DNA of 64,000 bases from Streblospio benedicti (GCA_019095985.1 CM032659.1:6892395-6956394), one strand, 5' to 3'; shown: positions 43,541-54,837, counted from the stretch's first letter. Notes: generated by a model from the sequence alone, not told the origin. Made by a program: numbers and translations.

Positions 43541-43755
43541 ATTAGCATATGCAAGGTGTCCCACATTACTGTAATGTATTTTTGGTGAGATTAACACACT
43601 TTCCCTTAATTGGAATGGGAAAGTCCAAAACACAGCAAATATGAGGGTAGGGGGGTTATGTATAATTTGAATTTAGAAAATCATTAGATATATCAAAGAA
43701 ATATAAGTTATCATTTTAAACAAGTATCTAATACATGACATACATACATTAAGTC

Positions 43756-43912
43756 GGTTAAAGACTCACACCACAGATTAGTTAAACTAATCTGTGCTCA
43801 CACTTTGGTCTATCTGTAAAATAAAGACCTCCAAATGTGACCTCGGCCTGCGGCCTCGGTCACATTCTCGGAGGTCTTTATTTTACAGACAGACTGGTGT
43901 GAGTTTTTAACC
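43756..43912. mobile_element. Foldback element between two LINE pieces
   Basis: Outer inverted ends GGTTAAAGACTCACACCA and TGGTGTGAGTTTTTAACC; an inner inverted pair CTGTAAAATAAAGACCTCC / GGAGGTCTTTATTTTACAG closes on ATGTGACC...GGTCACAT. Non-coding, 157 bp. Confidence 0.8.
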
Positions 43913-44706
43913 TATACGTATGGTCTTACTAATTCTGCATTTGCTAGAGGTGTTGGAATATTGTTTAGAGAAAATGTTGATGTTAAAATCAAAGATTTCA
44001 TATGGAAATAGAAGAGCCTTATTGTTAAATTTGGAAATATTGGGAAAATGTTTTACATTAGTAAATGTATATGCACCAAATGATGAAACTGACCGCATTA
44101 GCTTTTATAATGATTTAAAAGAATGGAAATTGCAAAATGCAGAATTTAAAGACAACATAATTATGGGTGGAGATATGAATTGCTGCTTGTTAAATAACGA
44201 CAGAACTTCTAATTCACATCTTAAATATAAAAGTAGAACAGTATTAAAAAAATTGTTAGCTTCTCTGAATATAATAGATACATTGTTTTTAAAAAACGTA
44301 GCCCCCGGGAACTGCTATCGCTGCTGTAAGTCTTCGACTTACAGACATCCAGGTCTATAAAAACGTTGGCACTGACCATTGCACTTGGACAGATGGTAAA
44401 GTGAAAAGCCGGCTAGATTACCTTTTTGTATCAGAATCTAGCATGCTTGGTGATACGTGTGCAAATAGTAAAATTGTTATAACTGACTCTCTTGGCGATA
44501 GATCAACAGACCACAAATGTTTAGAATTATCAAGTAGTTTATCAATACTTTCAAAAGGTCCTGGCTACTGGAAACTTAATTGTAGTTTAATTAATAATGA
44601 AATTTACAACATAGGCATTAAAGATATTATTAAAGAAGTTAACAGTAATAAACATATGACAGTCAGAAAGTAAAGTGGGAAAGATTTAAAATAAATGTAA
44701 ATAAAA

Positions 44707-44738
<32 letters not shown>

Positions 44739-44745
44739 CGAAAAA
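43913..44745 (+). mobile_element. LINE endonuclease fragment (L1/Tx1-like)
   Basis: Plus frames 43920-44360 and 44401-44673 give the apurinic endonuclease domain of a LINE ORF2: LVNVYAPNDE, IIMGGDMNCCLL, SRLDYLFVSES, STDHKCLEL, GPGYWKLNCSLI. The frames are shifted once. It ends in a long A run (44710-44738). This part normally precedes the RT, so its position downstream of the RT-side piece at 41659-43540 means two separate insertions. Confidence 0.82.
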
Positions 44746-44939
44746 ACTTAGAGCAGTTGACCTCAGTGGACCGCAAGTTGACCTTAGGGTCAAGTTAATA
44801 CTTAAGTCTCATATGCAACCTTGTAACTGAAGGATCAACATGTATAGCGAGTGCGCATTTTTGGTTAAAGATTTGCTCTTTAATTTAGTAATCCATCTGT
44901 GTTTGGATTTATGCACCGTTATTTGCGTGTTTCGCCTGG

Positions 44940-45330
44940 ATCACCTCTATTATTAGCTCACCCGCGAAATGCGGTTTCTTTATGTGAATGGGATATTAAT
45001 TATTCCTTTGTTTAGGTTAACGGCGTAACCATTGGCACGTGGCGTATTTTGAATACTCTATAGAGTTAAGGTATTTTAATTATTCTGGTATAGACGTATA
45101 TGGGTTATATGTGTATTAGTCCCTGTATATAAGTATGTTTATCCGTGGTGTTCTTTATGTACGTTGGATATTTATTATTACTTTGTTCAGGTGGTTAACG
45201 GCTTGGCCGTTACCATGTATTTTTTCTCCAAAATACTCTTTTGAGTTAAATCATTTTACTTCTCATATTATATAAGTATATGGGTTATTTGTTTATTGGT
45301 CCCGTATATATGTTTATCTAGTATATGTTT
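44940..45330. repeat. Two diverged ~180-bp tandem units
   Basis: The segment around TTAACGGCGTAACCATTGGC, ACTCTATAGAGTTAA and GTATATGGGTTATATGTGTA recurs about 180 bases on as TTAACGGCTTGGCCGTTACC, ACTCTTTTGAGTTAA and GTATATGGGTTATTTGTTTA. Non-coding. Confidence 0.7.
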
Positions 45331-45349
45331 TACATTTACAACTTTATCT

Positions 45350-45700
45350 TTCGTGTGTCTAGATTACTAGGTTTACAACCCTCGTGTGTGATACTCTGGT
45401 TTATCACACGTTTATTCTTACTAGAGGTACTTTAGGTTACCTCACGTCTATTTGACTAGTTTTACAGCCCTCGTGTGATACTGTGGGTTATCACAAGGTT
45501 ATTCTTACTAGACACATGTGAGGTACTATTGTTACCTCACGTATATTTTATTAGATTTACAATCCTCGTGTGTAATACTGTGGTTTATCACACGTTTATT
45601 CTTACGAGACACGTATGAGGTACTTTAGGTTACCTCACGTTTATTTTACTAGATTTACAACACTCGTGTGTGATACTGTGGTTTATCACATGGTTAGTTT
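45350..45700. repeat. Hairpin-bearing tandem repeat, ~105-bp unit
   Basis: About three and a half units. Each holds two small palindromes, GTGTGATACTGTGGTTTATC plus ACAC (stem GTGTGATA/TATCACAC-like) and GTGAGGTACTTTAGGTTACC plus TCAC, joined by TTTATTCTTACTAGA. Units differ by a few percent to ten percent or so. Confidence 0.85.
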
Positions 45701-46020
45701 TTCCAGTGTGTTGTACATGTATTCGAATGTTTATTTAAACACTTCACATGAAGTGCCTCATTTACACATCTCAAAAGTAGCTATTTGTGCCTTTTGTTTA
45801 CTTGGAGTAGTTGACTCAAGTGCACATGTACCACGTGTTTCATTAAAGCTGAGCCCATCGTGGATATGGCTATCTACACCATTATATGAACATCTATATA
45901 ATTACCAAAAGGAAATAATGTTTATTACGTTAAGAGTGGGATCACTTGGAAGCAAGTGGCGGCGTTTTTATTTGAAGTTACTTGAGTAAGTTACTGTGGC
46001 TTCCTCAGGTGTGTCTAACT
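45701..46020. other. Short unassigned frame
   Basis: A plus frame ends at 45989 with LSPSWIWLSTPLYEHLYNYQ, then KEIMFITLRVGSLGSKWRRF. Protein-like but unrecognised; it starts inside the tandem repeat, so the left part is not coding. Confidence 0.25.
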
Positions 46021-46571
46021 TAAGCGAGGGGCACATTCCACCGCAAGGTGGGTCTACAGCCAGTCTACGACCAAAAACGAATAGAAATCGTAACGATCCG
46101 TGAGTGTGCAGTGCGGCAAACGTACTTTTTTCAAGGCAGCACGATGACCGCAGTAGAAGTTTGGCTCAAACTTCTACGACCACCCTAGGTCATGGTCTGA
46201 CCGTAAGGAGGCAGTGCGGAGACCTTACGTTAAATGCAGATCATTTACCCGCACGTTGTCGGCACAGACACAGTACTGGGGCCGTGCGTTGCCTGTACCA
46301 TGAACGTGCAGATCCCGTACTTTTGTAATCACACAGTGCGTAGGACGTAAGTTATACGCGAGTACACCGCACGTTCTATGCAAGTTGAGGGCACGGCCAC
46401 CTCAATAAAAAGCACTCCCTGTGCCGACGCACTCATAACGCACGGAGCCCGTGCGTATATGCCCACAACTGTACTTTTGTCAATGCTTGCGGAAAACGCC
46501 GTAGACGCCGCAGACCTCAACACGCCATGCGGCGACCACCGCCGCAAGATGGAATGTGCCCCTCGCTTTAA
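46021..46571. mobile_element. Non-autonomous DNA transposon family B, copy 2
   Basis: About 550 bp, near-identical in layout to 27755-28312, ends TAAGCGAGGGGCACATTCCA and GGAATGTGCCCCTCGCTTTA. TTAA occurs at both edges, as for piggyBac-type targets, but copy 1 does not show it clearly. Non-coding. Confidence 0.88.
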
Positions 46572-46610
46572 GGTGATCAAATCATTTATGACGTGTGACA
46601 AGTTCTTTTT

Positions 46611-47611
46611 ACGGAAAGCGGAAATTATCAAAAAATACAACTTCTTATGTTTTGAATACGACGTTTTCTGAGATAAAACGCCTGTTTACTATACGTTTTA
46701 TGGTTCAAATACCACGCCATACACATATGGTGTTGTAGATGATACAGCGTTATAAATCAATCTAAAACGTCATGATTGATAGCTACAGCATACTGCTATA
46801 ATGTATGTATCACGCCATAATTGAACACTAGGGAGAGTGGGGCTGGTTGAGACACTTTGTAGTATTTATCAATTTTCTAACAAATAGCGTAACGTAAAAT
46901 ACAATTGTTTTCCATGCAAATTAATGTGGATTTGTACAGTAAATTGAATTATAATCTGTCAACAACAGTCCTTACAGAAAAAAACTGGGCGAATTAATTG
47001 GGTGAAATAATTGGGCAATATTTCTGGAGCCATGTCTGCAGACAGTATTGACTCCTTTCACAAAGACCAAGACTTAAGGCCAGAACATGACAATTAGGGT
47101 ACCACGCAATGGTCCGATGAAACAGTATAACACATTGCACAAAAGGACTTGGCAAATCATTAGAAGAGCCTTTGGTACAGAAGTTAACGTCCTGTCTTTC
47201 AGTTCGACCAAGATAGGCGATGGATACTGCTTCGGCAATTTGTTTTATGCAACTTGTTATAAGAAACGTAATCGTACATCATATCGTACAAGATGATGGT
47301 AAAAATAACATCACTATCGTATAATCTTTATGCAATAGGGCCAAGATCTAGCTGCTAGTTTTCAAATTAAAGCCTCTGTCTCAACCAATTCGTGTCTCAA
47401 CCAGCCCCGCTCTCCCCACATTAATACAGCGTCTTGATTTTGAATAAGACGCTGTATGAACTTTTTTCACAGTACGTAGTAAATGAATATAAAGGGTTGT
47501 AGCAATATGACGTTGTAATATTACAACGCCTTACACCCCACGGAGGACGTCATATTTATAACGTTTTGTGACTTCAACACGTCATACTAATTGATAATTT
47601 CCGCTTTCCGT
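46611..47611. mobile_element. Outer MITE, split by an inserted MITE
   Basis: Inverted ends ACGGAAAGCGGAAATTATCA and TGATAATTTCCGCTTTCCGT. Both halves carry inverted GACGTT/AACGTC-type strings typical of one original palindromic element. Without the insertion it would be about 415 bp. Confidence 0.75.
46831..47416. mobile_element. Inner MITE, GGGAGAG...CTCTCCC
   Basis: 586 bp, ends GGGAGAGTGGGGCTGGTTGA and TCAACCAGCCCCGCTCTCCC, continuing to GACAC/GTGTC. The TGTCTCAACCA motif is repeated near the right end. A 69-codon plus frame inside (47087-47296) is unassigned. Younger than the element it splits. Confidence 0.85.
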
Positions 47612-48052
47612 ACTTTTTTGTTATCTACATATTCATTATGTAGATCTACTAGACCTCCACGTAAAAAAAAAATCAATGCTATTGCGTCAATTGATATTGT
47701 TTTGCCGCCGGGAGACCCGACGGAAGACCGGCGGAAGACCGGCGCCTAAGTAAGTAATATAGCCTCTACACTCGGCACTTAATCAATCACCGGCGGTTAA
47801 TCGAGGCTAGGCGGTTGATCGAGAAGAGACGGTATTTGAATATTAGCGTATGATATCGTTGGTTTCTAGTGCTCTTTCATGAATGATCATAAGTACACTA
47901 TTGCTTAGATGTTGATGGTTGGTGCTGTCAGTGCTTGTGGTGATATGTATATGACAATGAAAATAACAATATTATATAGCAATGAATTCTGTGTAGAATT
48001 TATGACTATGATCTGCATGAGCTTGAGAAGTCACATGTCACGCAGACTCCAG
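47612..48052. other. No gene seen
   Basis: A small CG-rich patch with repeated GACCGGCG strings at 47705-47750; otherwise AT-rich. Confidence 0.4.
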
Positions 48053-49200
48053 ATAAACTGGCCAAGTTTAAGTATTTGATCGCTGTACCATGAAAATGTA
48101 GGAAACAATACACTAACCATGTTAGGGGGTTGGTGGAGTGTCCAGAGTATTTAGGGAGCCTTGAAAGCCTATAGTAGCGTAAGAATTACAGCTAATATCA
48201 CAGAAATAGGTTCATACAAAGTATGTTAATGATTTAATTTATATACATACAAACTAGAGATGGGACCTTCGGTGTAGTGGGTTTTAGCCTTCGAACCGTT
48301 GGGACACTTTACCAAACGAACCTTCGAACGTTCGTTGATAAGAAGGTAAGCAAATAATGAAACAGCACAGCTTAGGCAATAAAAGTGGAAATTGAAACCT
48401 TGTGAACCTACTATCGTGTTCGTGATTACACGCCGAAAACATATATCTCAAGAGATTCTCAACTAGGAGACATGGCAAATAATAAGAACCAGACAATCAA
48501 GTGGCCATGGACTCCGTAAAGTGTAAACAATAAACAATATGAATACATGCACTTCCCACCCTAACTACTTAGACAGAAGCTGACCGCCAAGTGACCTTGA
48601 CGGCATCTCTTTGATCTATTGTTTTCATTGTGACCGAAATCGGCTGTTCTACAAACTTGCGTCCCCGTAATAACCAGACGGAATTTCACATAGGAGAAAT
48701 GTTCTCCAGTTTACTAATAGCTTAATATTATGCTGAAGGAGACACATGGCATACACATAACAGCCATGACCAGACAAGGTAACTACAAAGCTCTACGATA
48801 CTTCAGGAATAAGCCCATCAAAACCTTTGTTTTTGTTTGCACGCATTAAATTAAGAAATCTTCATATACTCATGGCCAGTGGTTAATGCGTCACGAAAAT
48901 GATTATTACGTGGTGGCAATTGCGTAAGTAGAGACTTATTGTTGATCATTGTTGGGATGCTATGCAAGTTCAAGTCACAACTGACCTTAAATGACCAATT
49001 GGCAGTTCGCTTTCATGTGTACCGCTTCTTCAACAATGTGTACGTAATTCTTTGATTCATAGGTAACGCTAGTTACAGCTATAGTTTACTGTGGTCTCTA
49101 CTTACAATGTACTTGTTGTTCAATTATCAGTAACAACTCCCCACCTTTAACCAGCTACACTAGGCTGTGAAAATAATTGTACAAGTCAGTTGATTACGTA
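48053..49200. repeat. Duplicated block, copy 2 (partner at 37053)
   Basis: Matches 37053-38080 including the flank left of the hAT insertion, so the block was copied after the insertion. Differences are scattered single bases and short indels. This copy has about 70 extra bases near its start. Confidence 0.85.
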
Positions 49201-49346
49201 ACGAACGCCCGACCTTAAAGGTGCCTTTATTTCATGTTCAAATAATAGATAAAAGCAAATTAGCGTCACCCAAATGTTCTGTTGTGAAAGTTACCTTCGA
49301 AGGTATAGGCAGACGAACGAAGCTTCGAAGCTTTGCCCCACCCCTA
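48255..49346. mobile_element. Complete non-autonomous hAT element with 8-bp target duplication
   Basis: Starts TAGAGATGGGACCTTCGG and ends GCTTTGCCCCACCCCTA; the ends match imperfectly as inverted repeats (TAGAGATGGG/CCCCACCCCTA), as in hAT elements. ATACAAAC flanks both sides (48247-48254, 49347-49354). 1,092 bp, no transposase. Confidence 0.82.
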
Positions 49347-49354
49347 ATACAAAC

Positions 49355-50040
49355 AGATATGAAAGCCTATATCACAAGCTTTAATTTGAGGCATTTACTG
49401 ACTGTGTAAGTTGAAAACCTTTGATTCTGTGACAAAATTTGTATAGTGTGGAAACATTATGACGGTTACCATGGAAACAGGCCCATTTCACCACATAAGC
49501 TACTCATCTCGCATTGCTATCATGCAGGTCTGAAATGACATTCAGCTTCACAATGGTATATGATAACATTAGGCTAATCACACCATGTGGTACCAACATC
49601 CCTACCAGCCAATGCACTAGAGTGCTTATCATGGGTGGTAAACCATTCCTTGATATGGACAGTTGCAGTGGATTATTCAAAATGCATGGTAGCATTTAGC
49701 TCACATCATTAAGGGTTTAACATTACTGGATCAAAATTTAATAGAAACCCCCACCCCACCAATTCACCACACACCTACTCATAGTCATTGACCAGCCATG
49801 TTATGTAACGTAATATTTGCACATCTTTAAAGTGAACATGCAATTATACCACTCTATCGAGGACACACCCTTGAATACTGTTCTCTGATTGGCTGAGATT
49901 CAAAATCAGCCGGGGATAATTACTCGATGAACCATGGGTCAATTTTGCCCTCTGACAGTAGAAGCGTCCGCCATGTTGAAACCGTTGATTAAAAAAACAT
50001 AATCAACTATATTTACGTTACCAAACAGATTTAGATACAC
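49355..50040. other. No gene seen
   Basis: Short frames. A CCAAT-type string with flanks (CTGATTGGCTGAGATTC, 49887) resembles the one at 41100. Confidence 0.35.
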
Positions 50041-51220
50041 ATCAATCAATCAATCAATCAAATCCTAAATTTATTTTAAACAGGCCCTAATTATTCCTCA
50101 TTCAGAGGGTGTGGCCTGGCTGCCCAGTCTGGATCTTAACCGTCCCCTCCAGGCCTTTCGGTCATTTGGATCTACCAAACTCATGCCCAAACGTGCACGA
50201 TCTTTCTGCAAGACTGCATCCCAAGTCTGTTTCGGTCTTCCCTTTCCTTTTCTTCCTTCTATCTCAAGCTTTCTTACTTGGCTAATCCAGCCAGAACTGC
50301 GCTCAACATGGCCTAGCCATCTCAGTCTCCCGTTACAAAGCACACTATCAATATCTGTAATACTCAGTTTCTCCAAAAGGCTCTCTGAACTGGTATCATC
50401 ATTAGGTTTCACACCACACATCCAGCAGACCATAGCTCTGTCATTTCTTCTCAGGCGGTTTATAGTACTAGAGGATGCTGCCCATGTCTCAGACCCATGA
50501 AGCATAGCACTTCGTACACAGGTGGAATACACTCTAGCTCTCGAAGAAAAAGGAATGTGCCTGTTGGTGAAGACTGGCAGTAGCTCACGGAATTTGCCCC
50601 ATGCAGTTTTGCATCTGACAGTTGCAGCTAAATCACAGCCTCCACCACTGGACAACATGTAACATAAGTAACAAAACCCTGTCACAACCTCTAACATGTG
50701 TTCGCCAACTGGGATATCCTTGATTGGCCTGCCATCAATTGGCCTGGCGGTACCTTTGCATCGTGGGCATATGTAGTCTGAATCAGGTTTGAGAACACCC
50801 TCAATTCCACTACACCGTTTGTGCACCCAGCATAGACATTTGCCACAGTAGATAGAGTTTCTTGCTACCCCCCGCAGGCATACAGCACATGGGTATTCTC
50901 CACTTTTGAGCAATTTGTCTAGGTGTGACCCCGAGACCAGACATTTGGTTTTACCCACATTAACACGCAGTCCCTTGGCTTCCATCCCCATCTTCCAGGT
51001 GTGCACCTTTTCTGATAACTCTTCAACAGAGTTGGCCATAATGACGAGGTCATCAGCGTACAGTAGTTCCCAAGGGGACCCAGTGTGGAACTCGGGGCTA
51101 AAGACAGGGCTTCTAGGACCATGATGAAAAGCAGAGGACTAAGGACTGAACCTTGATGCACTCCTACAATAACACGAAATTCTTCACTGTATCCATCTTG
51201 GACACGAACACGACACATTT
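50041..51220 (-). mobile_element. 5'-truncated LINE encoding a PHD-like finger
   Basis: Minus. An upstream frame ends FRVIVGVHQGSVLSPLLFIM; a second holds the catalytic block (LLYADDLVIMANSVEELSEK), then a C4HC3 zinc finger (C51, C54, C65, C68, H73, C76, C91, C94 counted from the MANSVEEL Met), then RLRRNDRAMVCWMCGVKP, GRLRWLGHVERSSGWISQV and GKGRPKQTWDAVL, typical of the C-terminal part of these reverse transcriptases. One frame change separates the frames. The 3' tail is a GATT microsatellite (50043-50062), as in CR1/L2-type elements. Confidence 0.85.
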
Positions 51221-51606
51221 AGAGAAATAGCCATCACAATATAATGCCCCATACTACTAGTACTAATAGTTAAATTTGAACCGGATTAGGAGGCATATTG
51301 AGCTCAGCATTTGATGCAGCCAAGCGTGAACTGTTTAGACTACTATCGATGTATTGTAGTCGAACGAAGCTTTTAATTGTTCAGAAATAATTTGTAAGTA
51401 AAAACGGTGCTTTGAAATGTGATAAACCTTGTGTTATTAGTTACAGTGATTAATAATTGCTTAAAGAAATGTTAAATACCGGATAATGCTAATAATGTGT
51501 GCACAACCAGTAGAAGGTAGTATATGACATGTCATTCGGTGTGACCAATGGAGAGCTTTTCGCATTTAATAAAAACTGTTTGAAGTTTAATCGTGGTATA
51601 ATGAGT

Positions 51607-51740
51607 ATATGTCATGTTTTTTCGGCCAATATGCATGAATCAATGCCCTCATTTTGTGAATATTGCCCTCGCAAGCTCGGGCAATATTCACAAAATTCGG
51701 GCATTGATTCATGCATATTGCCCTCAAAACCATGACATAT
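51607..51740. mobile_element. Foldback element
   Basis: Arms begin ATATGTCATG and end CATGACATAT; long inner match CAATATGCATGAATCAATGC / GCATTGATTCATGCATATTG and GTGAATATTGCCC / GGGCAATATTCAC with a 10-bp loop. 134 bp, non-coding. Confidence 0.8.
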
Positions 51741-52343
51741 TTCTTCAATATTACGTTACGTGACATTTCTTCCCTTAGCAGCAAAATATTTCTGATTTGA
51801 ATTTCCCATAATCATTAATATTTCAATCGACACGACCATGTTCACCTAAAAGTTGTGCAAATATTACGTTACATGAAAGCCACATAAAGTTCCGCCACAG
51901 TCCTCAAAATACGATTTCCAACATTAAGAAAGTCTGTGTCTGGGTCAAGCTACACACCATTTTTTGAACTCTTCCATTTGATGCAGATTTGTACAAACAC
52001 ATGACACTATGAAAAGCATTTTTTTTAAATTCTGATTTACATTAAAACGATATGCTAAAACCAGTAACTGATAATCTTACGAATCATCTTTACATTGCCT
52101 TTACTTACAAACTGCTAATGACATTTCAATAACTTAAAATAAGGAATTTAGTCAATGAACCTAGTTCAGAAAATAATAAATAAATCAATATAACTAGAAC
52201 ATCTAACAACATTTTAACAGCTTTAGACTTATGATCCGACAATGCCAAAATATTGCATGACTAATAACAAGATCATACAACAAACAAAAACTGCCAATAA
52301 AACAACTTAGCCCAGGTCTCCATGATTTGTAGAACATGACAAA
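51741..52343. other. No gene seen
   Basis: AT-rich sequence downstream of the HMGB gene; may hold part of its 3' UTR. Confidence 0.4.
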
Positions 52344-52492
52344 AATGATCAGTCAATATCTGTCCATTTTCTTACAGACACACATTAACAAAAATAGGAC
52401 AAATTTTCAATCCATTTGGTTGTCATCATCTTCCTCCTCTTCCTCCTAATCATCCACCTCATCTTCATCTTCGTCATCCTCTTCCAAAATTT
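52344..52492 (-). pseudogene. Decayed duplicate of the HMGB last exon
   Basis: The stretch from AATGATCAGTC through CATTTTCTTACAGAC to ATAGG...AAATTT matches the 3' UTR side of the HMGB last exon at 52580-52660. On minus it goes on to read EEDDEDEDEVDD then a stop, an HMGB-type acidic tail. No acceptor in a matching frame was found, so it is probably a dead duplicate, though use as an alternative last exon is possible. Confidence 0.6.
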
Positions 52493-52641
52493 ATTGACTT
52501 AAGACTCTTCTACAAATGCAAAATACAGTGGCAGTGCATATACTTTGTATTATATCAGCAAATAATGAATTGGACAAGGAATGATCAGTCCATATCTGCC
52601 CATTTTCTTACAGACAAACATTAAAGAAAAATAGGAAAAAT

Positions 52642-53810
52642 TTACAATTCAATAGTTTCCCACTCTTCGTCTTCGTCATCCTCTTCCACAGCCACAGCTG
52701 CTGCAGGCTTTGCTTCCTTTGCTGGGGCAGCACCTTGCTTGTAAGCCATCATTTCCTGCCAAAGAAATAACAAAGTGAATACCTGTCAAATTGTGCATTC
52801 TGCAAGTAAAGATTTTCATCGATTTTTTTATTCTAGCATACTTTAAACACTTTAAAGGTTACACTCAGGGAGTCAACATGTAGTGTGCAAGGTAATTTTA
52901 ATACAAAAGCAGATTTCAAACATTTTAATACCGGTATGCCTAGCTGTTGAAATATAAATAACTTTTCAACAAGCCACAACTACCCCTGATTGTATTGTAT
53001 TGTACATGTATTTATTGAGTGTCTTCTGATATAATGGAGAATGCAGAATGGATGATCTTTGTCAGGCACAATTCAAACAATTCATGAAAAACAAGGTCGC
53101 TCAGTTAAAAAAAATATTAATATCTTTTTGTTCGTAAGAAAGGAAATGTACCTGTGTATATCTTTTTTTATCGTTCGCTGCTAATTCTTCAAATTTTTGT
53201 CTGTTGGTGCACACTCCCCATCTCTTCCCTAGTTCTATGGCAACCTCTCCAACACCATAATCAGGGAATTCTTTTTTAACTGATGGTCGCTCCTCAGTAC
53301 AAAAGAAAAAGTAGGCAGACATTGCTCTTTTAGGGGCATATAGATTTTCATATGTCGACATCTCTTTCTTATAACGAATTCTATCTTCAGCAGCCATGTC
53401 TTCAAACGTCATCTTTTGGGTAACATCCATTGACTAAAAGAGTACAACAAAATGCAATAAATTTCTAGTAAAAGCACACATTGCTAGTTCATTGCTGTGT
53501 CATAATTTAAAGATAACGAGCGTCAGTGATAAATACTATTCATTTAGAAAAGAGCTTTTAAAAACAAAGATCAACAAAAACATTTTCCCCTCAAAACTTA
53601 AAATTACTATTATCTTATCCCAGTGAGTAATATAAATGGTTACACATATGGTAATCTCACCTTCCAATATTCTGCACATTTCCGTGACAACTGTTTTAAG
53701 ACTTTTTCTGCTTCTGCTCTTGGGTGATCCTTCTTGTGTTCCACTAGACAAGTGTGAACGAAGCATTCAAATGCGGTCATGGGATCACGAGGTAAGTCAG
53801 ATTTGCTCAT
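52642..53810 (-). CDS. HMGB-like: HMGB-type chromatin protein
   Basis: Three coding exons on minus: 53810-53661 (ATG; 50 codons), 53433-53152 (94 codons) and 52755-52642 (37 codons plus TAA). All junctions are phase 0 with good GT/AG sites. The 181-residue product has HMG box A (about 6-75; DPMTAFECFVHTCLVEHKKD ... CAEYWK), box B (83-150; APKRAMSAYFFFCTEERPSV ... ELGKRWG), an Ala/Lys/Pro linker and a short acidic tail (168-177) ending WETIEL. HMGB proteins bind and bend DNA without sequence preference and loosen nucleosomes in the nucleus. The length and two-box-plus-acidic-tail plan fit; the tail is shorter than in vertebrate HMGB1. An acceptor at 53824-53825 shows that a non-coding first exon lies upstream. 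Confidence 0.88.
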
Positions 53811-53823
53811 GATGATGTCTATT

Positions 53824-54837
53824 CTACAAGAAAATATAACTAAAAATGAACTGTTTATAATAAGAATTCTTTCACATGAATTATGTCTGCCACCTTGTGC
53901 AAAAAATTATATAACATAACAAAGAACTCCTCAGCATATCCTGAAAAAAACCCAGTACATACATTCTTCCAAGGCTATAATCTTTGTTTGATCTCTTCTT
54001 TATTGAAACGTTTGCTCATTCAGACCAGTAAGTCCATTAATGCAGAAAAATAAGCCTAGCCTTCAATACAATTTCAGTCATAAACCCCATATAATGATAT
54101 TATCAAGTAAATACAATGTACAAGGACAGTTGGACTGTTCACTGTAAATTGAAGTAGGCAAAAACCTCTGCGAGTAATAATTGGTCTAAATGTCGCTTCC
54201 TGTGACAGTTCCTTAAAATGTTCATAAGGACCCTTAAGTCAGAATATTTCACCATGCGTCTGACCACCCCACGGGCCACCCCAAATTTTTTAATATATTC
54301 GAATATTTAACCCTCCCAATTTTTTTAATTTGAACTTTTCCCCTTATATCATTGGTTCAGAACTTCTTCCAAGCTTAAGTTTAATGAAAGCTCACAGCAC
54401 TAAACTTTTGAGAAGAGGAACCAATGCCTTTTCAATCCTAACATACATTCCTGGTAAATAAAAGCGAAAATGTAATGGTGAAGGATGAAAATCACTGCAC
54501 TTTTTGTGACCTCAAATTTCAACTTTTCAAGCGCAAATATGTCACTTGGTGACTGAAACGCCTTCTAAAATTCATTCATCTGTATACAAGTCTTATAATA
54601 TCAATATACTGTAACTCCCTGTTATGATTGCATAAATAGTTTTTGGAGTCACTGCTTTTCCAATCATTCTATATATAGCGTTGATAAGAATAAGAAAGCC
54701 ATAGACATTGCTTCGAGCTTCCAACATTACACAGAGGCGAAATTTCTAACACTATTTTTACGGTCTAATTTTCATCCCTAGATAGACACTATCTAGGGAT
54801 GAACACACATTTAAATAAGCGAGCATCTAGATCTAGA
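53824..54837. other. HMGB 5' intron, no other feature
   Basis: Lies between the coding start exon and the proposed non-coding first exon. AT-rich; nothing recognised. Confidence 0.4.

Noticed and set aside
45350-45700. Possible CRISPR-like array from regularly spaced palindromic repeats
   Set aside because: Units are continuous tandem repeats with no unique spacers, in an animal genome.
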